Origin: Bradyrhizobium algeriense
Lineage (GTDB): Bacteria; Pseudomonadota; Alphaproteobacteria; Rhizobiales; Xanthobacteraceae
DNA length: 64,000 nt
Direction of reading: 5' to 3'
Assembly: GCF_003062295.1 (NCBI RefSeq)
Contig: NZ_PYCN01000010.1
Span: 1-64,000, forward strand
In this document: positions 51,452 through 60,133 of the stretch, piece after piece
How the letters are laid out: every line of letters begins with the position of its first letter
Numbering within the stretch: the stretch's first letter is position 1
Notes under the pieces: model-generated
Seen by the model: only the letters and a program-made list of their open reading frames with translations
Database searches by the model: none
Told to the model about the DNA's origin: nothing
Program-made: the position numbers and the translations under genes

Positions 51452-52315
51452 TCATGAGTCCGGACAAGCCGCCATTTCGCGCGTCGCGGCGGTGCTATCC
51501 GGACCATTGCCATCAAGAACCTCCTTCGGATCGCCCGGCTGGACGAGATGGATGCGCGCGCCGCTCTCGCCTGCACCCAGACCTGGTTTCAAAACCTGCT
51601 GGCCGTCATAGTGTCCGCCATTCTGGGTGCGGTAGGCGATCGGCCGGTCGCTGAAAAGTCCTGAGATGCGGCGCCGATAGGCCTCAGCAACGGCGGGCCA
51701 TTCGGCCTCGGTCAGCCGGTCGCTCTGATAGACGGCGAAAGGCGGCAGGATCTGCATGCCCGGATAAAAGAGCATGCCATGCTGGATCGGCCACAGCAGA
51801 TCGTCGAGCCGCCCATTCACGCCGCGCTCGCCATAGTGCGGCGCGCGTCCACCGATCGTGACCGACAGTATCGCGCGGCGACCGCTCAAGGTACCTTCGC
51901 CATACCGGTCGCCCCATCTTTCGCCACCATGAGTCCCGACGCCATATGCAAAACCGTAGGCGAAGACCCGGTCGACCCAGCCCTTCAGGATCGCCGGCAT
52001 GCCGAACCACCACATCGGAAAACTCAGGAGAACAGCGTCAGCCCACAAGAGCTTCTGCTGTTCGGCCTCGACGTCGGCCGATTGGGTGCCGGTGGCGAAT
52101 GCATGACGCGACTCGGCGGCATAGCCGAGGCGATCCGGTTGCGCCTGATCGAGAAAATCTCCGCGATCGGCGACCGCCTTCCAGTTGGCCGCGTAGAGAT
52201 CCGAGACCTGCACCGTGTGGCCCTGCGCGGTGAGGGTTTCGACCGCCAGATTCTTCAAGGCGCTGGTGAGTGATTTCGGTTCCGGATGCGCGTGAACGAC
52301 AAGGACGTTGCTCAA
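51452..52315 (-). CDS. flavodoxin-fold NAD(P)H oxidoreductase (NQO1/MdaB type)
   Basis: A 287-residue protein of the NAD(P)H quinone oxidoreductase family. The N-terminal flavin-binding turn is VVHAHPEPKSLTSALKN, and the conserved LLSFPMWWFGMPAILKGWVDRVFAYGFAYG near 95-124 defines the family. FMN or FAD is bound in the cytosol; the quinone or nitro-compound substrate is not readable. The TTG at 52315 is preceded by AGGAG and gives the conserved start. It is downstream of the IclR gene on the same strand with 123 bases between. Confidence 0.88.
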   Translation of the reverse strand: MSNVLVVHAHPEPKSLTSALKNLAVETLTAQGHTVQVSDLYAANWKAVADRGDFLDQAQPDRLGYAAESRHAFATGTQSADVEAEQQKLLWADAVLLSFPMWWFGMPAILKGWVDRVFAYGFAYGVGTHGGERWGDRYGEGTLSGRRAILSVTIGGRAPHYGERGVNGRLDDLLWPIQHGMLFYPGMQILPPFAVYQSDRLTEAEWPAVAEAYRRRISGLFSDRPIAYRTQNGGHYDGQQVLKPGLGAGESGARIHLVQPGDPKEVLDGNGPDSTAATREMAACPDS

Positions 52316-52438
52316 AGACGTTGCTCCTGTTGAGGCTTACGAAACGCGCGGGTGGCGCGACGGCCTCAACATGGTGCGCAAAATCGCAAAGGCGAACGAT
52401 CGAAACTTGGAAACGCCATATGTTCAGCAATGCTGAAC

Positions 52439-53155
52439 TCAGGCGCGCTCGACCTCCCTCATCATCATCCAGGCCATGTCCGTCAATGCCTGCGGCGACA
52501 AGCGCGCCGATGGCCCGCTCAGCCCGACGCTCGCACGAACCTCGCCACCCTCGCGCCAGGGAATCGCGACGCAGTGGAGACCCGGCTGGCAATTCTCGAG
52601 ATCGAGCGCGAAGCCGCGCGTGGTCACCGTCTTGATCTCGGATAGAATCTGCGGACCAAGCGCGTCGGCACGGCTGGCAAGGACACGCTTGCCGAGCCCG
52701 GGCATGAAGGCGAGGAACACGAGGCCGACCGCTGATCCTTCCAGAGGTTCACGTACGCCGATAGGACATGCGCCCGCCTTCAAGGCGTGGGACGGTTCGA
52801 TTGCATCGAGATAATAGACTTCGTCACCGCTCGGGACGGCGAGATAGACCATCTCTCCGGTGCGCCTTGCGACGGCTTCGAGCGCCGGGCGCAGGCGGCT
52901 GCGAAGCGCGCCATCGTCTCCGGCGATCCGCGCCAGATTGAGAATGCGGCCGCCGAGATGATAGCGCGTATCTCCGGCGCGGCGGTGTACGTAGCCAAGC
53001 TCGTCCAGCGTCTTCAGAAGATTGTGCGCGGTCGTCTTGCCGAGATTCGTGTGCTCGGCAATATGCTGCAGCCGCGCAGCACCACCCTCTTGTGCGATGA
53101 TTTCGAGGATCGCGGTTGCGCGCTCGATGGATTGAATCAGCCTGACTTCCGACAT
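52439..53155 (-). CDS. IclR family transcriptional regulator
   Basis: A 238-residue regulator. The N-terminal winged helix (about 7-65) has LQHIAEHTNLGKTTAHNLLKTLDELGYVHR. The effector domain (about 80-238) has the family GEMVYLAVPSGDEVYYLDAI, PLEGSAVGLVFLAFM and GFALDLENCQPGLHCVAIPW motifs. IclR regulators usually control catabolic operons. The targets could be the oxidoreductase downstream or the sugar-acid dehydratase kdgD, but no operator was seen. Confidence 0.92.
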   Translation of the reverse strand: MSEVRLIQSIERATAILEIIAQEGGAARLQHIAEHTNLGKTTAHNLLKTLDELGYVHRRAGDTRYHLGGRILNLARIAGDDGALRSRLRPALEAVARRTGEMVYLAVPSGDEVYYLDAIEPSHALKAGACPIGVREPLEGSAVGLVFLAFMPGLGKRVLASRADALGPQILSEIKTVTTRGFALDLENCQPGLHCVAIPWREGGEVRASVGLSGPSARLSPQALTDMAWMMMREVERA

Positions 53156-53374
53156 TACGCGCTCATTGATGACAGATACTGCCCGCTAACATTGGCGTGG
53201 CGCACCCGGACAACAAGTCCATCCATGTTGAATATTTGTGCTCCGATCGGGGCGACAGGAGCTGACAACGCGCACGCATGTCGGACAATGTCACCGGCAG
53301 CCGAATTATCGCGTCGGTCGGATTTCGCGTGGATCGCGGCATCGGAAGAGACGAAGCATTGATCGCAACAAGAA

Positions 53375-53406
53375 TGGCCCGGGCATGCCAACGCGTGCCC
53401 GGGCCA
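53375..53406 (-). terminator. Rho-independent terminator of the kdgD gene
   Basis: A perfect 11-base stem TGGCCCGGGCA (53375-53385) / TGCCCGGGCCA (53396-53406) with a 10-base loop, 25 bases past the kdgD stop. On the minus strand it is followed by TTCTTG. Confidence 0.75.
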
Positions 53407-53431
53407 ATTTCCTTAAGCTACAAGACTGCCG

Positions 53432-54382
53432 TCAGGCAGCTGCGAACGATCGGCTGGCAAACTCGCTTGCTTTCAGCCGGCTGACCAGAACAGACAGTTC
53501 CTCGACTTCCCCTGATGCCAGGTCGGTCAGCGGCGACCGCACCGGGCCGGAATCGCGGCCGATCACCTTCATCCCGGCCTTGATCATCGACACCGCATAA
53601 CCGCGCTTGCGGTTGCGGATCGCGAGCAGCGGCATGATGAAGTCGCGCAGGCCCGCCTGGACGGTCTCGCGGTCGCGCCGCCGCACCGCCGCGTAGAACT
53701 TGGTCGAGAACTCCGGCACGAAGTTGAACACGGCGGAGGAGTAGGTCGTCACGCCCATTTCGAGATAGGGCAACGCGAAGGTTTCGGCAGTGGGCAATCC
53801 GCCGACATAGGTCAACCGGTCGCCCATGCGCAGATGAATGCGCGTCATCTGTTCGATGTCGCCGACGCCGTCCTTGAAGCCGACAAGGTTTGGGCAGCGT
53901 TCGCAAAGTCTTGCGATCGTGTCCTCGGTGAGGATGGCGTTGTCGCGATTGTAGACGATGACGCCGAGGCTGGTCGCCTTGCAAACCGCCTCGACATGCG
54001 CCGCCAGTCCCGCCTGCTCGGAGAACACCAGATAGGGCGGCAGCAGCAGGATGCCGTCGGCGCCGGCGCGCTCGACGGCGCCGGCGAGTTCGGTCGCCAT
54101 CGCCGTGCCGTAGCCGACGCCGGCCAGCACCGGCACGCGGCCGGCGGTCTGCTGCACGGCAGTGGTCACGACGTCGACGACTTCCGCCGGCGTCAGCGAG
54201 AAGAATTCTCCGGTGCCGCCGGCCGCGAACAGACCGGCCACTTCATAGCTGCACAGCCAGTCGAGATTGGAGCGATAGCGCACGGCGTCGAATTTGTTGG
54301 ATGCGTCGAACGGCGTGACGGGAAACGACAACAGCCCGTTGCCGATCGTCAGCGCCATCTCCTTCGGGGTCATTCTGCTCAT
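53432..54382 (-). CDS. kdgD: 5-dehydro-4-deoxyglucarate dehydratase
   Basis: A 316-residue member of the DapA/NAL TIM-barrel family. It dehydrates and decarboxylates 5-keto-4-deoxy-D-glucarate to 2-oxoglutarate semialdehyde in glucarate/galactarate breakdown. The KdgD signatures are GLLSFPVTPF near the start, FAAGGTGEFFSLTPAE near 54, the Tyr in VIVYNRDNAIL and the Schiff-base Lys in NLVGFKDGVGDIEQ near 186. The aldehyde dehydrogenase for the next step is not in the window. It is downstream of the LysR gene on the same strand with a palindrome between. Confidence 0.93.
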   Translation of the reverse strand: MSRMTPKEMALTIGNGLLSFPVTPFDASNKFDAVRYRSNLDWLCSYEVAGLFAAGGTGEFFSLTPAEVVDVVTTAVQQTAGRVPVLAGVGYGTAMATELAGAVERAGADGILLLPPYLVFSEQAGLAAHVEAVCKATSLGVIVYNRDNAILTEDTIARLCERCPNLVGFKDGVGDIEQMTRIHLRMGDRLTYVGGLPTAETFALPYLEMGVTTYSSAVFNFVPEFSTKFYAAVRRRDRETVQAGLRDFIMPLLAIRNRKRGYAVSMIKAGMKVIGRDSGPVRSPLTDLASGEVEELSVLVSRLKASEFASRSFAAA

Positions 54383-54440
54383 CGTGGCGGTCCTCGCTGT
54401 GGAAGGCTGAGGATTAGACCAGCCTTGATGCTGCGGCAGA

Positions 54441-54472
54441 CCAATTGCTGGATCGAATGATCCATTGATTGG
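54441..54472 (-). promoter_or_regulatory. palindromic operator-like site before kdgD
   Basis: TGGATC-GAAT-GATCCA (54449-54464) lies inside a wider symmetric CCAAT (54441-54445) ... ATTGG (54468-54472) pair with the same centre. It lies between the LysR stop and the kdgD start, where the kdgD promoter is expected, and shares GATCCA with the site at 55435. Confidence 0.6.
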
Positions 54473-54477
54473 ATGGC

Positions 54478-55368
54478 TCAGGCACCGGCAAGATCGCGGG
54501 CGATCGACGCGATCACCGGCAGCAACGGATTGTCGTTGTCGTCCCGCCAGACGAAGTAGAGTTCGGCCGCCCGCAGCTGATCGTCCGCCAGCGGCCGCAG
54601 CGCGACGCCCTTGAATTGCAATTTCTCCGCCGCTTCCGGCACCAGGGCGACGCCGACGCCGGCTTGCACGATGGCCAGGATCGAATGGATCTGCGCGAGG
54701 TGCTGGACGTATAGCGGCGCCAGTGCGGCGCGCGAGAAAAGCTCGACCAACAGGTCGTGGAAGTAACGGGCCTCGTAAGGCGCATAAGTAATAAAAGGTT
54801 CGGCCGCGAGGTCCGGCAGACTGATCGTCGCCGCCCCCGCGAGCTTGTGACCGGTCGGCACGGCCGCGATCATGCGTTCGGCCTTAACCCGGAAAAACTG
54901 CAGGCCGCTGCGCGGGATCGGCGGCCGCAGCAGACCGATATCGATTTCGCCGGCGCCGAGCCGCTTGAGCTGGTCGCCGCTGACCATCTCCTTGAGGATC
55001 AATTCGACATCCGGCAACTGCTGGCGGCACGCCGCCACCAGTTCCGGGACATAACTATAGGACGACGCGGCGGTGAAGCCGATATTGACCGAGCCGGCCT
55101 TGCCCTCGGCGACGCGCCTCGCCAGCAGCGCCGCACTTTCCGTCAGCTTCAGGATCAGCCGCGCCTCGGTCAGAAAACTCTGTCCGGCCGGCGTCAGCCG
55201 GACCAGGCGATTGCCGCGCTGAAGCAATTGCACACCCAAAATCCGTTCGAGAATCTGGACCTGCCGGCTCAGTGGGGGCTGCGTCATGTTCAGCCGGGCC
55301 GCGGCGCGGCCGAAATGCAGTTCCTCCGCCACCGCCACGAAGCAGCGCAGCTGGCTCAGTTCGAACAT
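54478..55368 (-). CDS. LysR family regulator of the sugar-acid locus
   Basis: A 296-residue LysR-type regulator. The winged helix-turn-helix (about 1-60) is MFELSQLRCFVAVAEELHFGRAAARLNMTQPPLSRQVQ, and the effector domain (about 90-290) has the usual GSVNIGFTAASSYSYVPELV start. It is divergent from the tctCBA-type transporter and upstream of kdgD, so it probably controls both. The ATG at 55368 is taken; the upstream frame lies in the intergenic promoter. Confidence 0.92.
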   Translation of the reverse strand: MFELSQLRCFVAVAEELHFGRAAARLNMTQPPLSRQVQILERILGVQLLQRGNRLVRLTPAGQSFLTEARLILKLTESAALLARRVAEGKAGSVNIGFTAASSYSYVPELVAACRQQLPDVELILKEMVSGDQLKRLGAGEIDIGLLRPPIPRSGLQFFRVKAERMIAAVPTGHKLAGAATISLPDLAAEPFITYAPYEARYFHDLLVELFSRAALAPLYVQHLAQIHSILAIVQAGVGVALVPEAAEKLQFKGVALRPLADDQLRAAELYFVWRDDNDNPLLPVIASIARDLAGA

Positions 55369-55434
55369 CCCGCGCCCTTTATTCTCTGCCGCATACCGGC
55401 TCCGCCTCGCTAGCCTAGCGCATCTCAGCAATAT

Positions 55435-55483
55435 GATCCAAAATTGGTATCGAACCATCCTCATTCTAGTTCGCTATTGGATC
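55435..55483. promoter_or_regulatory. inverted GATCCAA/TTGGATC pair in the LysR-tct region
   Basis: GATCCAA at 55435-55441 and TTGGATC at 55477-55483 form an inverted pair about four turns apart, between the LysR and TTT genes. The same half-site occurs in the palindrome before kdgD. This is the expected place for a LysR regulatory site. Confidence 0.55.
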
Positions 55484-55573
55484 GGTCATCGCTTATCGTG
55501 CCACCAGCGCGGCCAAAGACCGCGATGCGCGACGCCGCAGAGCGCCTGCGCAAACTCGACCGGAGGAGAAACC

Positions 55574-56557
55574 ATGCTTCCACGTTTCGGGCGCCGCGCC
55601 GCCCTCGCCGCCGCCGCAGCCATCCTGTTCAGCCAACTGCCCGGCGCCGCTTCCGCCCAAAACTTCGACCGGCCGGTCCGAATCATCGTGCCGTTCGCGC
55701 CCGGCGGAACCTCCGACATCCTGGCGCGGCTGATCAGCCCGAAACTGTCGGCGGCGATCGGCCAGAGCGTGGTGATCGAGAACAAGCCCGGCGCGTCCGG
55801 CAATCTCGGCGCCGATGCCGTCGCCAAGGCGACGCCTGACGGCACGACGTTGCTGCTGACGGATCTCGGTTCGCTCACGACGGCGCCCAGCCTGTTTTCG
55901 AACCTGACCTATAGTCTCCAAAAGGACCTAGCCCCCGTCACGATGGTAATGTTCGGCCCCTATGTGCTGGCCGTACATGAATCGATCCCGGTCAAAACAG
56001 CCGCGGAACTGATTGCCTATGCCAAGGCCAATCCCGGCAAACTCGCCGTCGCCAATTCCGGCGTCGGCGGCGCCAATCACATCACCGCTCTGGTGATGCA
56101 GAAGGAACTCGGCATCCAGTTCAAGCACGTACCCTACAAGGGCGGTGCTGCAGCCACCCGCGCCGTGGTCGCCGGCGAAAGCGGCGCGCTCATCAATGGC
56201 GCGTCGGCCACCCTTCCTTTCGTGAACAACAAGCAACTGATCGGTCTTGCGGTGACCGGCGAGAACCGCGTCCCCTCCGCGCCCGATGTGCCGACCTTCA
56301 AGGAAGCCAAGCTGCCCGGCGGCGAGTTCGGCACCTGGCAAGGCATTGTCGTGGCCAGCGGCACGCCGCCGGCGACCATCGCGCGGCTCAATACCGAGAT
56401 CGGCAAGATTCTGCAGTCGCCCGAAATCAAGGCCAAGATCGCCGAACAGGGCGGCGAAGTCCGTGCCGGCACCACGGATGCGTTGGCGACCTGGTTGAAC
56501 GACTCAACAAAGCGCTGGGGCGACATCATCCGCGAAGCCGGCATCAAGGGCGAGTGA
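55574..56557 (+). CDS. tctC: tripartite tricarboxylate transporter binding protein (TctC)
   Basis: A 327-residue periplasmic receptor of the TTT family (Bug proteins). The signal peptide ends SAQ (about residue 29). Family motifs are PVRIIVPFAPGGTSDILARLI (about 34) and VIENKPGASGNLGADAVAKA (about 66), and the later HVPYKGGAAATRAVVAGE. The ligand is a carboxylate, here probably a hexarate or related sugar acid given the kdgD/LysR context. GGAGGAG precedes the ATG. First gene of a tctC-tctB-tctA set. Confidence 0.93.
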   Translation: MLPRFGRRAALAAAAAILFSQLPGAASAQNFDRPVRIIVPFAPGGTSDILARLISPKLSAAIGQSVVIENKPGASGNLGADAVAKATPDGTTLLLTDLGSLTTAPSLFSNLTYSLQKDLAPVTMVMFGPYVLAVHESIPVKTAAELIAYAKANPGKLAVANSGVGGANHITALVMQKELGIQFKHVPYKGGAAATRAVVAGESGALINGASATLPFVNNKQLIGLAVTGENRVPSAPDVPTFKEAKLPGGEFGTWQGIVVASGTPPATIARLNTEIGKILQSPEIKAKIAEQGGEVRAGTTDALATWLNDSTKRWGDIIREAGIKGE

Positions 56558-56588
56558 CGGGATCGATACTGGCGATGCGAGGCCTGCG

Positions 56589-57047
56589 ATGAACGCCCGC
56601 CGAACGGACTGGCAGGATCTGCTCTTCGGGCTGTTCCTGATCGCCGTCGCTGCAATCGCGCTGGCGGCAACGCGCACTTTGTCGGGCGGCAATGCCGCCG
56701 ACATGGGCCCCGGCTATATGCCGCGCGCCATTGCCGTCATGCTGCTGGGCTTCGGGCTCTGGTTCAGCATCCGTGGGCTCCGCCGTCCCTTCGTTGGAAT
56801 TGCACCGGTCCGCCTGCAGCCGCTGCTCGCGATCACGGCATCGGTTGCCGTGTTCGCGCTGTCAGCCACGCGCTTCGGCCTCGCGTTGTCGTCATTCGCC
56901 GCGATCCTGATCGCAAGCCTTGCGACGCGGGAAGCGCGGCCGATCGAAACCTTACTCTTCGCACTGGGGCTCTCGGCGGCGGCGGTGCTGCTCTTCGTCA
57001 AGGCGCTGGCCTTGCCGGTGCCGATCTGGCCTGGAGCATGGTTCTGA
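56589..57047 (+). CDS. tctB: tripartite tricarboxylate transporter small subunit (TctB)
   Basis: A 152-residue membrane protein with four predicted helices: DLLFGLFLIAVAAIALAA, MPRAIAVMLLGFGLWFSIRGL, a hydrophobic LLAITASVAVFALSATRFG, and TLLFALGLSAAAVLLFVKALALPVP. The DMGPGYMPR segment between helices 1 and 2 is conserved in TctB. It lies one base before tctA. Confidence 0.92.
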   Translation: MNARRTDWQDLLFGLFLIAVAAIALAATRTLSGGNAADMGPGYMPRAIAVMLLGFGLWFSIRGLRRPFVGIAPVRLQPLLAITASVAVFALSATRFGLALSSFAAILIASLATREARPIETLLFALGLSAAAVLLFVKALALPVPIWPGAWF

Positions 57048-57048
57048 T

Positions 57049-58548
57049 ATGGAGCTTTTCGACAATCTGCTGATGGGGCTGACGACCGCCCTGCAGCTCA
57101 ACAATTTGCTGTTCTGCCTGATCGGCGTTGTCATCGGCACCGCGATTGGCGTGCTGCCCGGCATCGGACCGATCCCGGCGATCGCGCTGCTGCTGCCCTT
57201 CACCTTCGGCCTGTCACCTCCATCAGCCATGATCATGCTCGCCGGCATCTTCTACGGCGCACAGTATGGCGGCTCGACCACGGCCATCCTCGTCAACGTG
57301 CCCGGCGAAACCTCCTCGGTCGTCACCTGCCTCGACGGCCACGAGATGGCCAAGCAGGGTAAGGCCGGGACGGCGCTGGCAATCGCGGCGATCGCCTCGT
57401 TTTTTGCCGGCACCGTCGCTACTGTTGTGATCGCCGTGCTCAGCCTGCCGCTGGCCGCGCTGGCGCTGAAATTCACCGCGGTCGAGTATTTCAGCCTGCT
57501 CGTGCTCGGGCTAATCGCGGCGGTCGTGCTTGCCCACGGCTCCGTCGCCAAGTCGCTTGCGATGGTGCTGCTGGGCATCCTGCTTGGCCTCGTCGGCATC
57601 GATGTCAATTCGGGCGCGCCGCGGATGACCTTCGGCATCGCCGAGATCTCCGATGGGCTCGACTTCGTGCCGGTCGCGATGGGCATGTTCGGCCTCGGCG
57701 AGATCATCGCCAATCTTGAACGTCCGGCGGTGATGCGCGTCGTCAGCCAGTCGATCCGCAGCCTGATCCCGAGCGGCGCCGATCTTCGCGCCGCTTTCCC
57801 GGCGATGGTCCGCGGCACCGTGTTGGGCTCCGTCCTCGGCGTGTTGCCGGGCGGCGGCGCCGCGCTGCCACCCTTCTCCTCCTATGCGCTGGAGAAGAAA
57901 CTCGCCCGCGATCCCTCCCGTTTCGGCAAGGGCGCGATCGAAGGCGTCGCCGGACCGGAGGCCGCCAACAATGCGGGCGCGCAGACGAGCTTCATCCCGC
58001 TGCTGACGCTCGGCATCCCCGCCAATGCCCTGATGGCGCTGATGATCGGCGCGCTGATGATGCAGGGCATCCAGCCCGGCCCGCAGATCATGCGCGAGCA
58101 GCCGCAACTGGTCTGGGGCGTCATCGCCAGCATGTGGGTCGGAAACCTGATGCTGATCATCATCAACCTGCCGCTGATCGGCGTCTGGGTCTCGATGCTG
58201 AAAATACCCTACCGGCTGCTGTTTCCGGCGATCGTGCTGTTCTGCTGCATCGGCACCTTCGGCCTCGCCAACAATTTGTTCAATGTCTGGCTGATGCTCG
58301 GCTGCGCGCTGGTCGGATACTTCTTCATCAAGGTCGGCGTCGAGCCGGCACCGTTGCTGCTCGGCCTCGTGCTCGGGCCGCAACTGGAAGAAAACTTCCG
58401 TCGCGCGATGCTGCTGGCGGACGGCGATTTCTCGGTCTTTCTTCGCCGCCCGATCAGCGCCACGCTGCTCGCGCTCGTCGCGGGGCTGTTTCTGCTGATG
58501 GTATTCCCGGCGATCCGGCGCAGCCGCCAGGAGGCGCTGGCCGAGTGA
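57049..58548 (+). CDS. tctA: tripartite tricarboxylate transporter large subunit (TctA)
   Basis: A 499-residue membrane permease with about 11-12 helices. The family signature GVLPGIGPIPAIALLLPFTF (residues about 37-56) and its second copy GVLPGGGAALPPFSSYALEK (about 264-283) are present, plus FYGAQYGGSTTAILVNVPGE. It forms the transport channel with TctB, using an ion gradient. Its last 95 bases run antisense to a small membrane-protein gene on the other strand. Confidence 0.95.
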   Translation: MELFDNLLMGLTTALQLNNLLFCLIGVVIGTAIGVLPGIGPIPAIALLLPFTFGLSPPSAMIMLAGIFYGAQYGGSTTAILVNVPGETSSVVTCLDGHEMAKQGKAGTALAIAAIASFFAGTVATVVIAVLSLPLAALALKFTAVEYFSLLVLGLIAAVVLAHGSVAKSLAMVLLGILLGLVGIDVNSGAPRMTFGIAEISDGLDFVPVAMGMFGLGEIIANLERPAVMRVVSQSIRSLIPSGADLRAAFPAMVRGTVLGSVLGVLPGGGAALPPFSSYALEKKLARDPSRFGKGAIEGVAGPEAANNAGAQTSFIPLLTLGIPANALMALMIGALMMQGIQPGPQIMREQPQLVWGVIASMWVGNLMLIIINLPLIGVWVSMLKIPYRLLFPAIVLFCCIGTFGLANNLFNVWLMLGCALVGYFFIKVGVEPAPLLLGLVLGPQLEENFRRAMLLADGDFSVFLRRPISATLLALVAGLFLLMVFPAIRRSRQEALAE

Positions 58549-58801
58549 GCGTCAGCTTCAGCCAGGGCGCTGAATGGAAGACGCTCATCAGCAAGTACAT
58601 CGGGACCATTCCGCCGAGCGGAGACGCGCCCGCGATCGAACACAACGCGTCCGACGGGCCGCTGCCAAGGACGCCCGTCAGGAGCGCCATCATCGCAAAG
58701 GTCGGCGCGGCCGCGAGATAGAGCCCATTGGCCACCCGATGCGCGGCGGCATTCCGGCGGCGCGCACCGCCGCCGGATCCGCCTGAGCAAGCATGGCTCA
58801 T
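58454..58801 (-). CDS. small two-helix membrane protein, coupled to DUF899
   Basis: A 115-residue protein. Two hydrophobic segments, GLYLAAAPTFAMMALLTGVLG (about 26-46) and SPLGGMVPMYLLMSVFHSAPWL (about 60-81), are joined by a loop with one Cys. Residues beyond about 84 are antisense to the 3' end of tctA and look unconstrained (Pro, Arg, Ala). The start ATG at 58801 overlaps the DUF899 stop by 4 bases, the arrangement of a coupled operon gene. No family is recognised from here; it may be widespread in Bradyrhizobium as a hypothetical protein. Confidence 0.6.
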   Translation of the reverse strand: MSHACSGGSGGGARRRNAAAHRVANGLYLAAAPTFAMMALLTGVLGSGPSDALCSIAGASPLGGMVPMYLLMSVFHSAPWLKLTLTRPAPPGGCAGSPGIPSAETAPRRARAAWR

Positions 58802-59547
58802 CGCTTTGCTCTCGCGGACTGCTCCCGGAACGCGGCCTCGCCGGCGTCCGATACCTCGACCCACCTCTTGTCGGGCGCGGCGCCTTCAACGTAGCTATCG
58901 TGCCAGTTCCACCACTTGTAGGTTTGGGTTTGCGGATAGCCTTCGGGCGAATCCTCCCACTCCTCCTGGCGCCCGAGCGGGGTGATGTCGAGATAATTCC
59001 AGGTGCCCCCCATCTGCTCGTCGCCGCGGTTGTTGATGAAGTAGGTCCGGTAGATTTTGTCGCCGTCGCGGAAGAACACGTTGGTGCCGTGCCACTCGTC
59101 CACGCCGAAATCGGCGTCGAAGCTGTCCGTGACGGTGTACCAGGGGATCATCTCCCACCCCATTCGCGCCTTCAGGCGCGCGATGTCCGCCTGCGGCGCG
59201 CGCGAGGCGAACACGAGCGTGGTGTCACGGGCGTTGAGATGGGCGATGTGAGCGACCTGGTCGGCCACCATCGAGCAGCCGCGGCAGGCATGCTCGGGCC
59301 AGCCGAACACGCCGGGCTCGTAGAAGGCGCGGTAGACGATCAACTGATGGCGGCCTTCGAACAGATCGCGCAGGCTCGCGTTGCCCTTGGGCCCCTCGAA
59401 CTTGTACGCCTTCTCCACGGCCAGCCACGGCATCCGCCGGCGCTCGGCGGCCATGGCGTCACGGGCGTGGGTTAATTCCTTTTCCTTCACGAGCAATTTC
59501 TGGCGCGCGGCTTCCCACTCCTGTGCTGAAACGGCATGAATTTGCAT
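58798..59547 (-). CDS. DUF899 family thioredoxin-like protein
   Basis: A 249-residue protein with a DUF899 fold: KLLVKEKELTHARDAMAAERRRMPW, then a redox-type HACRGCSMVADQVAHIAHLNARDTTL with CxxC (Cys124, Cys127 approximately), WYTVTDSFDADFGVDEWHGTNVFFRDG, and a C-terminal WWNWHDSY. The fold is thioredoxin-like; substrate unknown. The start at 59547 follows GGAGG. It lies in an operon after the ArsR and SRPBCC genes. Confidence 0.9.
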   Translation of the reverse strand: MQIHAVSAQEWEAARQKLLVKEKELTHARDAMAAERRRMPWLAVEKAYKFEGPKGNASLRDLFEGRHQLIVYRAFYEPGVFGWPEHACRGCSMVADQVAHIAHLNARDTTLVFASRAPQADIARLKARMGWEMIPWYTVTDSFDADFGVDEWHGTNVFFRDGDKIYRTYFINNRGDEQMGGTWNYLDITPLGRQEEWEDSPEGYPQTQTYKWWNWHDSYVEGAAPDKRWVEVSDAGEAAFREQSARAKR

Positions 59548-59596
59548 AGCTAACCTCCTGTTTGTTGGGACAGTTGTTGCGCACGCTTCGATCCAT

Positions 59597-60130
59597 TCAG
59601 GCCGGCAGCCGGCGATCGTATTCCTGCTGCAGGCGGGCCCAGCCATCCCAGAACGGCGCCGGTTCCTTGTCGTTGGCGCGGGCGACCAGGATATCGAGAT
59701 GCATATGCCAGCCGGCGCTGACCTTGAGCATGGTCGAGCGATCGGGCAGATGGCGATGGGTCACGGTGAGCAGCACGCCCGTGCCCCTCTGCTCCAGCTC
59801 GAACGTCACGTCGCCGCTGTTGTTCCAGGCGATCGAGAGCTTGCGGAGCGGTTCGAGCTCATTGATCCGGCTCTGCATCCGATGCTCTTCCGGGAATCCC
59901 TCCGGCCGCTTGCCCGGGGGATCGTTGAGTTCGTCGTTGCGCCAGACGAATTCGACGGGCGCGCCGACCTTCATCTCCATCGCGCCCGCCGCGAGCCATT
60001 TGCGGCGCAGCTCGCTGTCGGTGAGATAGGCCCAGATGCGTTCGATCGGGCCGGGCAGAAGCCTTTGGATCTTGAGCGTGGTCGGCTCGATCAACTCGCC
60101 ATAGGCATCGGGCTTTGTCGTTGCATTCAT
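59597..60130 (-). CDS. SRPBCC (AHSA1-like) protein
   Basis: A 177-residue START-like domain protein. The AHSA1 pattern is LLPGPIERIWAYLTDSELRRKWL (about 24-46), followed by MEMKVGAPVEFVWRN and the C-terminal GWHMHLDILVARANDKEPAPFWDGWARLQQEY. Such genes are commonly paired with ArsR regulators, as here, and are thought to bind hydrophobic ligands. The ligand is unknown. GGAG precedes the ATG, and the ArsR stop lies 3 bases upstream. Confidence 0.92.
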   Translation of the reverse strand: MNATTKPDAYGELIEPTTLKIQRLLPGPIERIWAYLTDSELRRKWLAAGAMEMKVGAPVEFVWRNDELNDPPGKRPEGFPEEHRMQSRINELEPLRKLSIAWNNSGDVTFELEQRGTGVLLTVTHRHLPDRSTMLKVSAGWHMHLDILVARANDKEPAPFWDGWARLQQEYDRRLPA

Positions 60131-60133
60131 TGT

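Noticed and set aside
57511..58383. 290-codon frame antisense to tctA
   Set aside because: Composition is dominated by Asp, Arg, His and Gln and there is no motif; a shadow of the permease.
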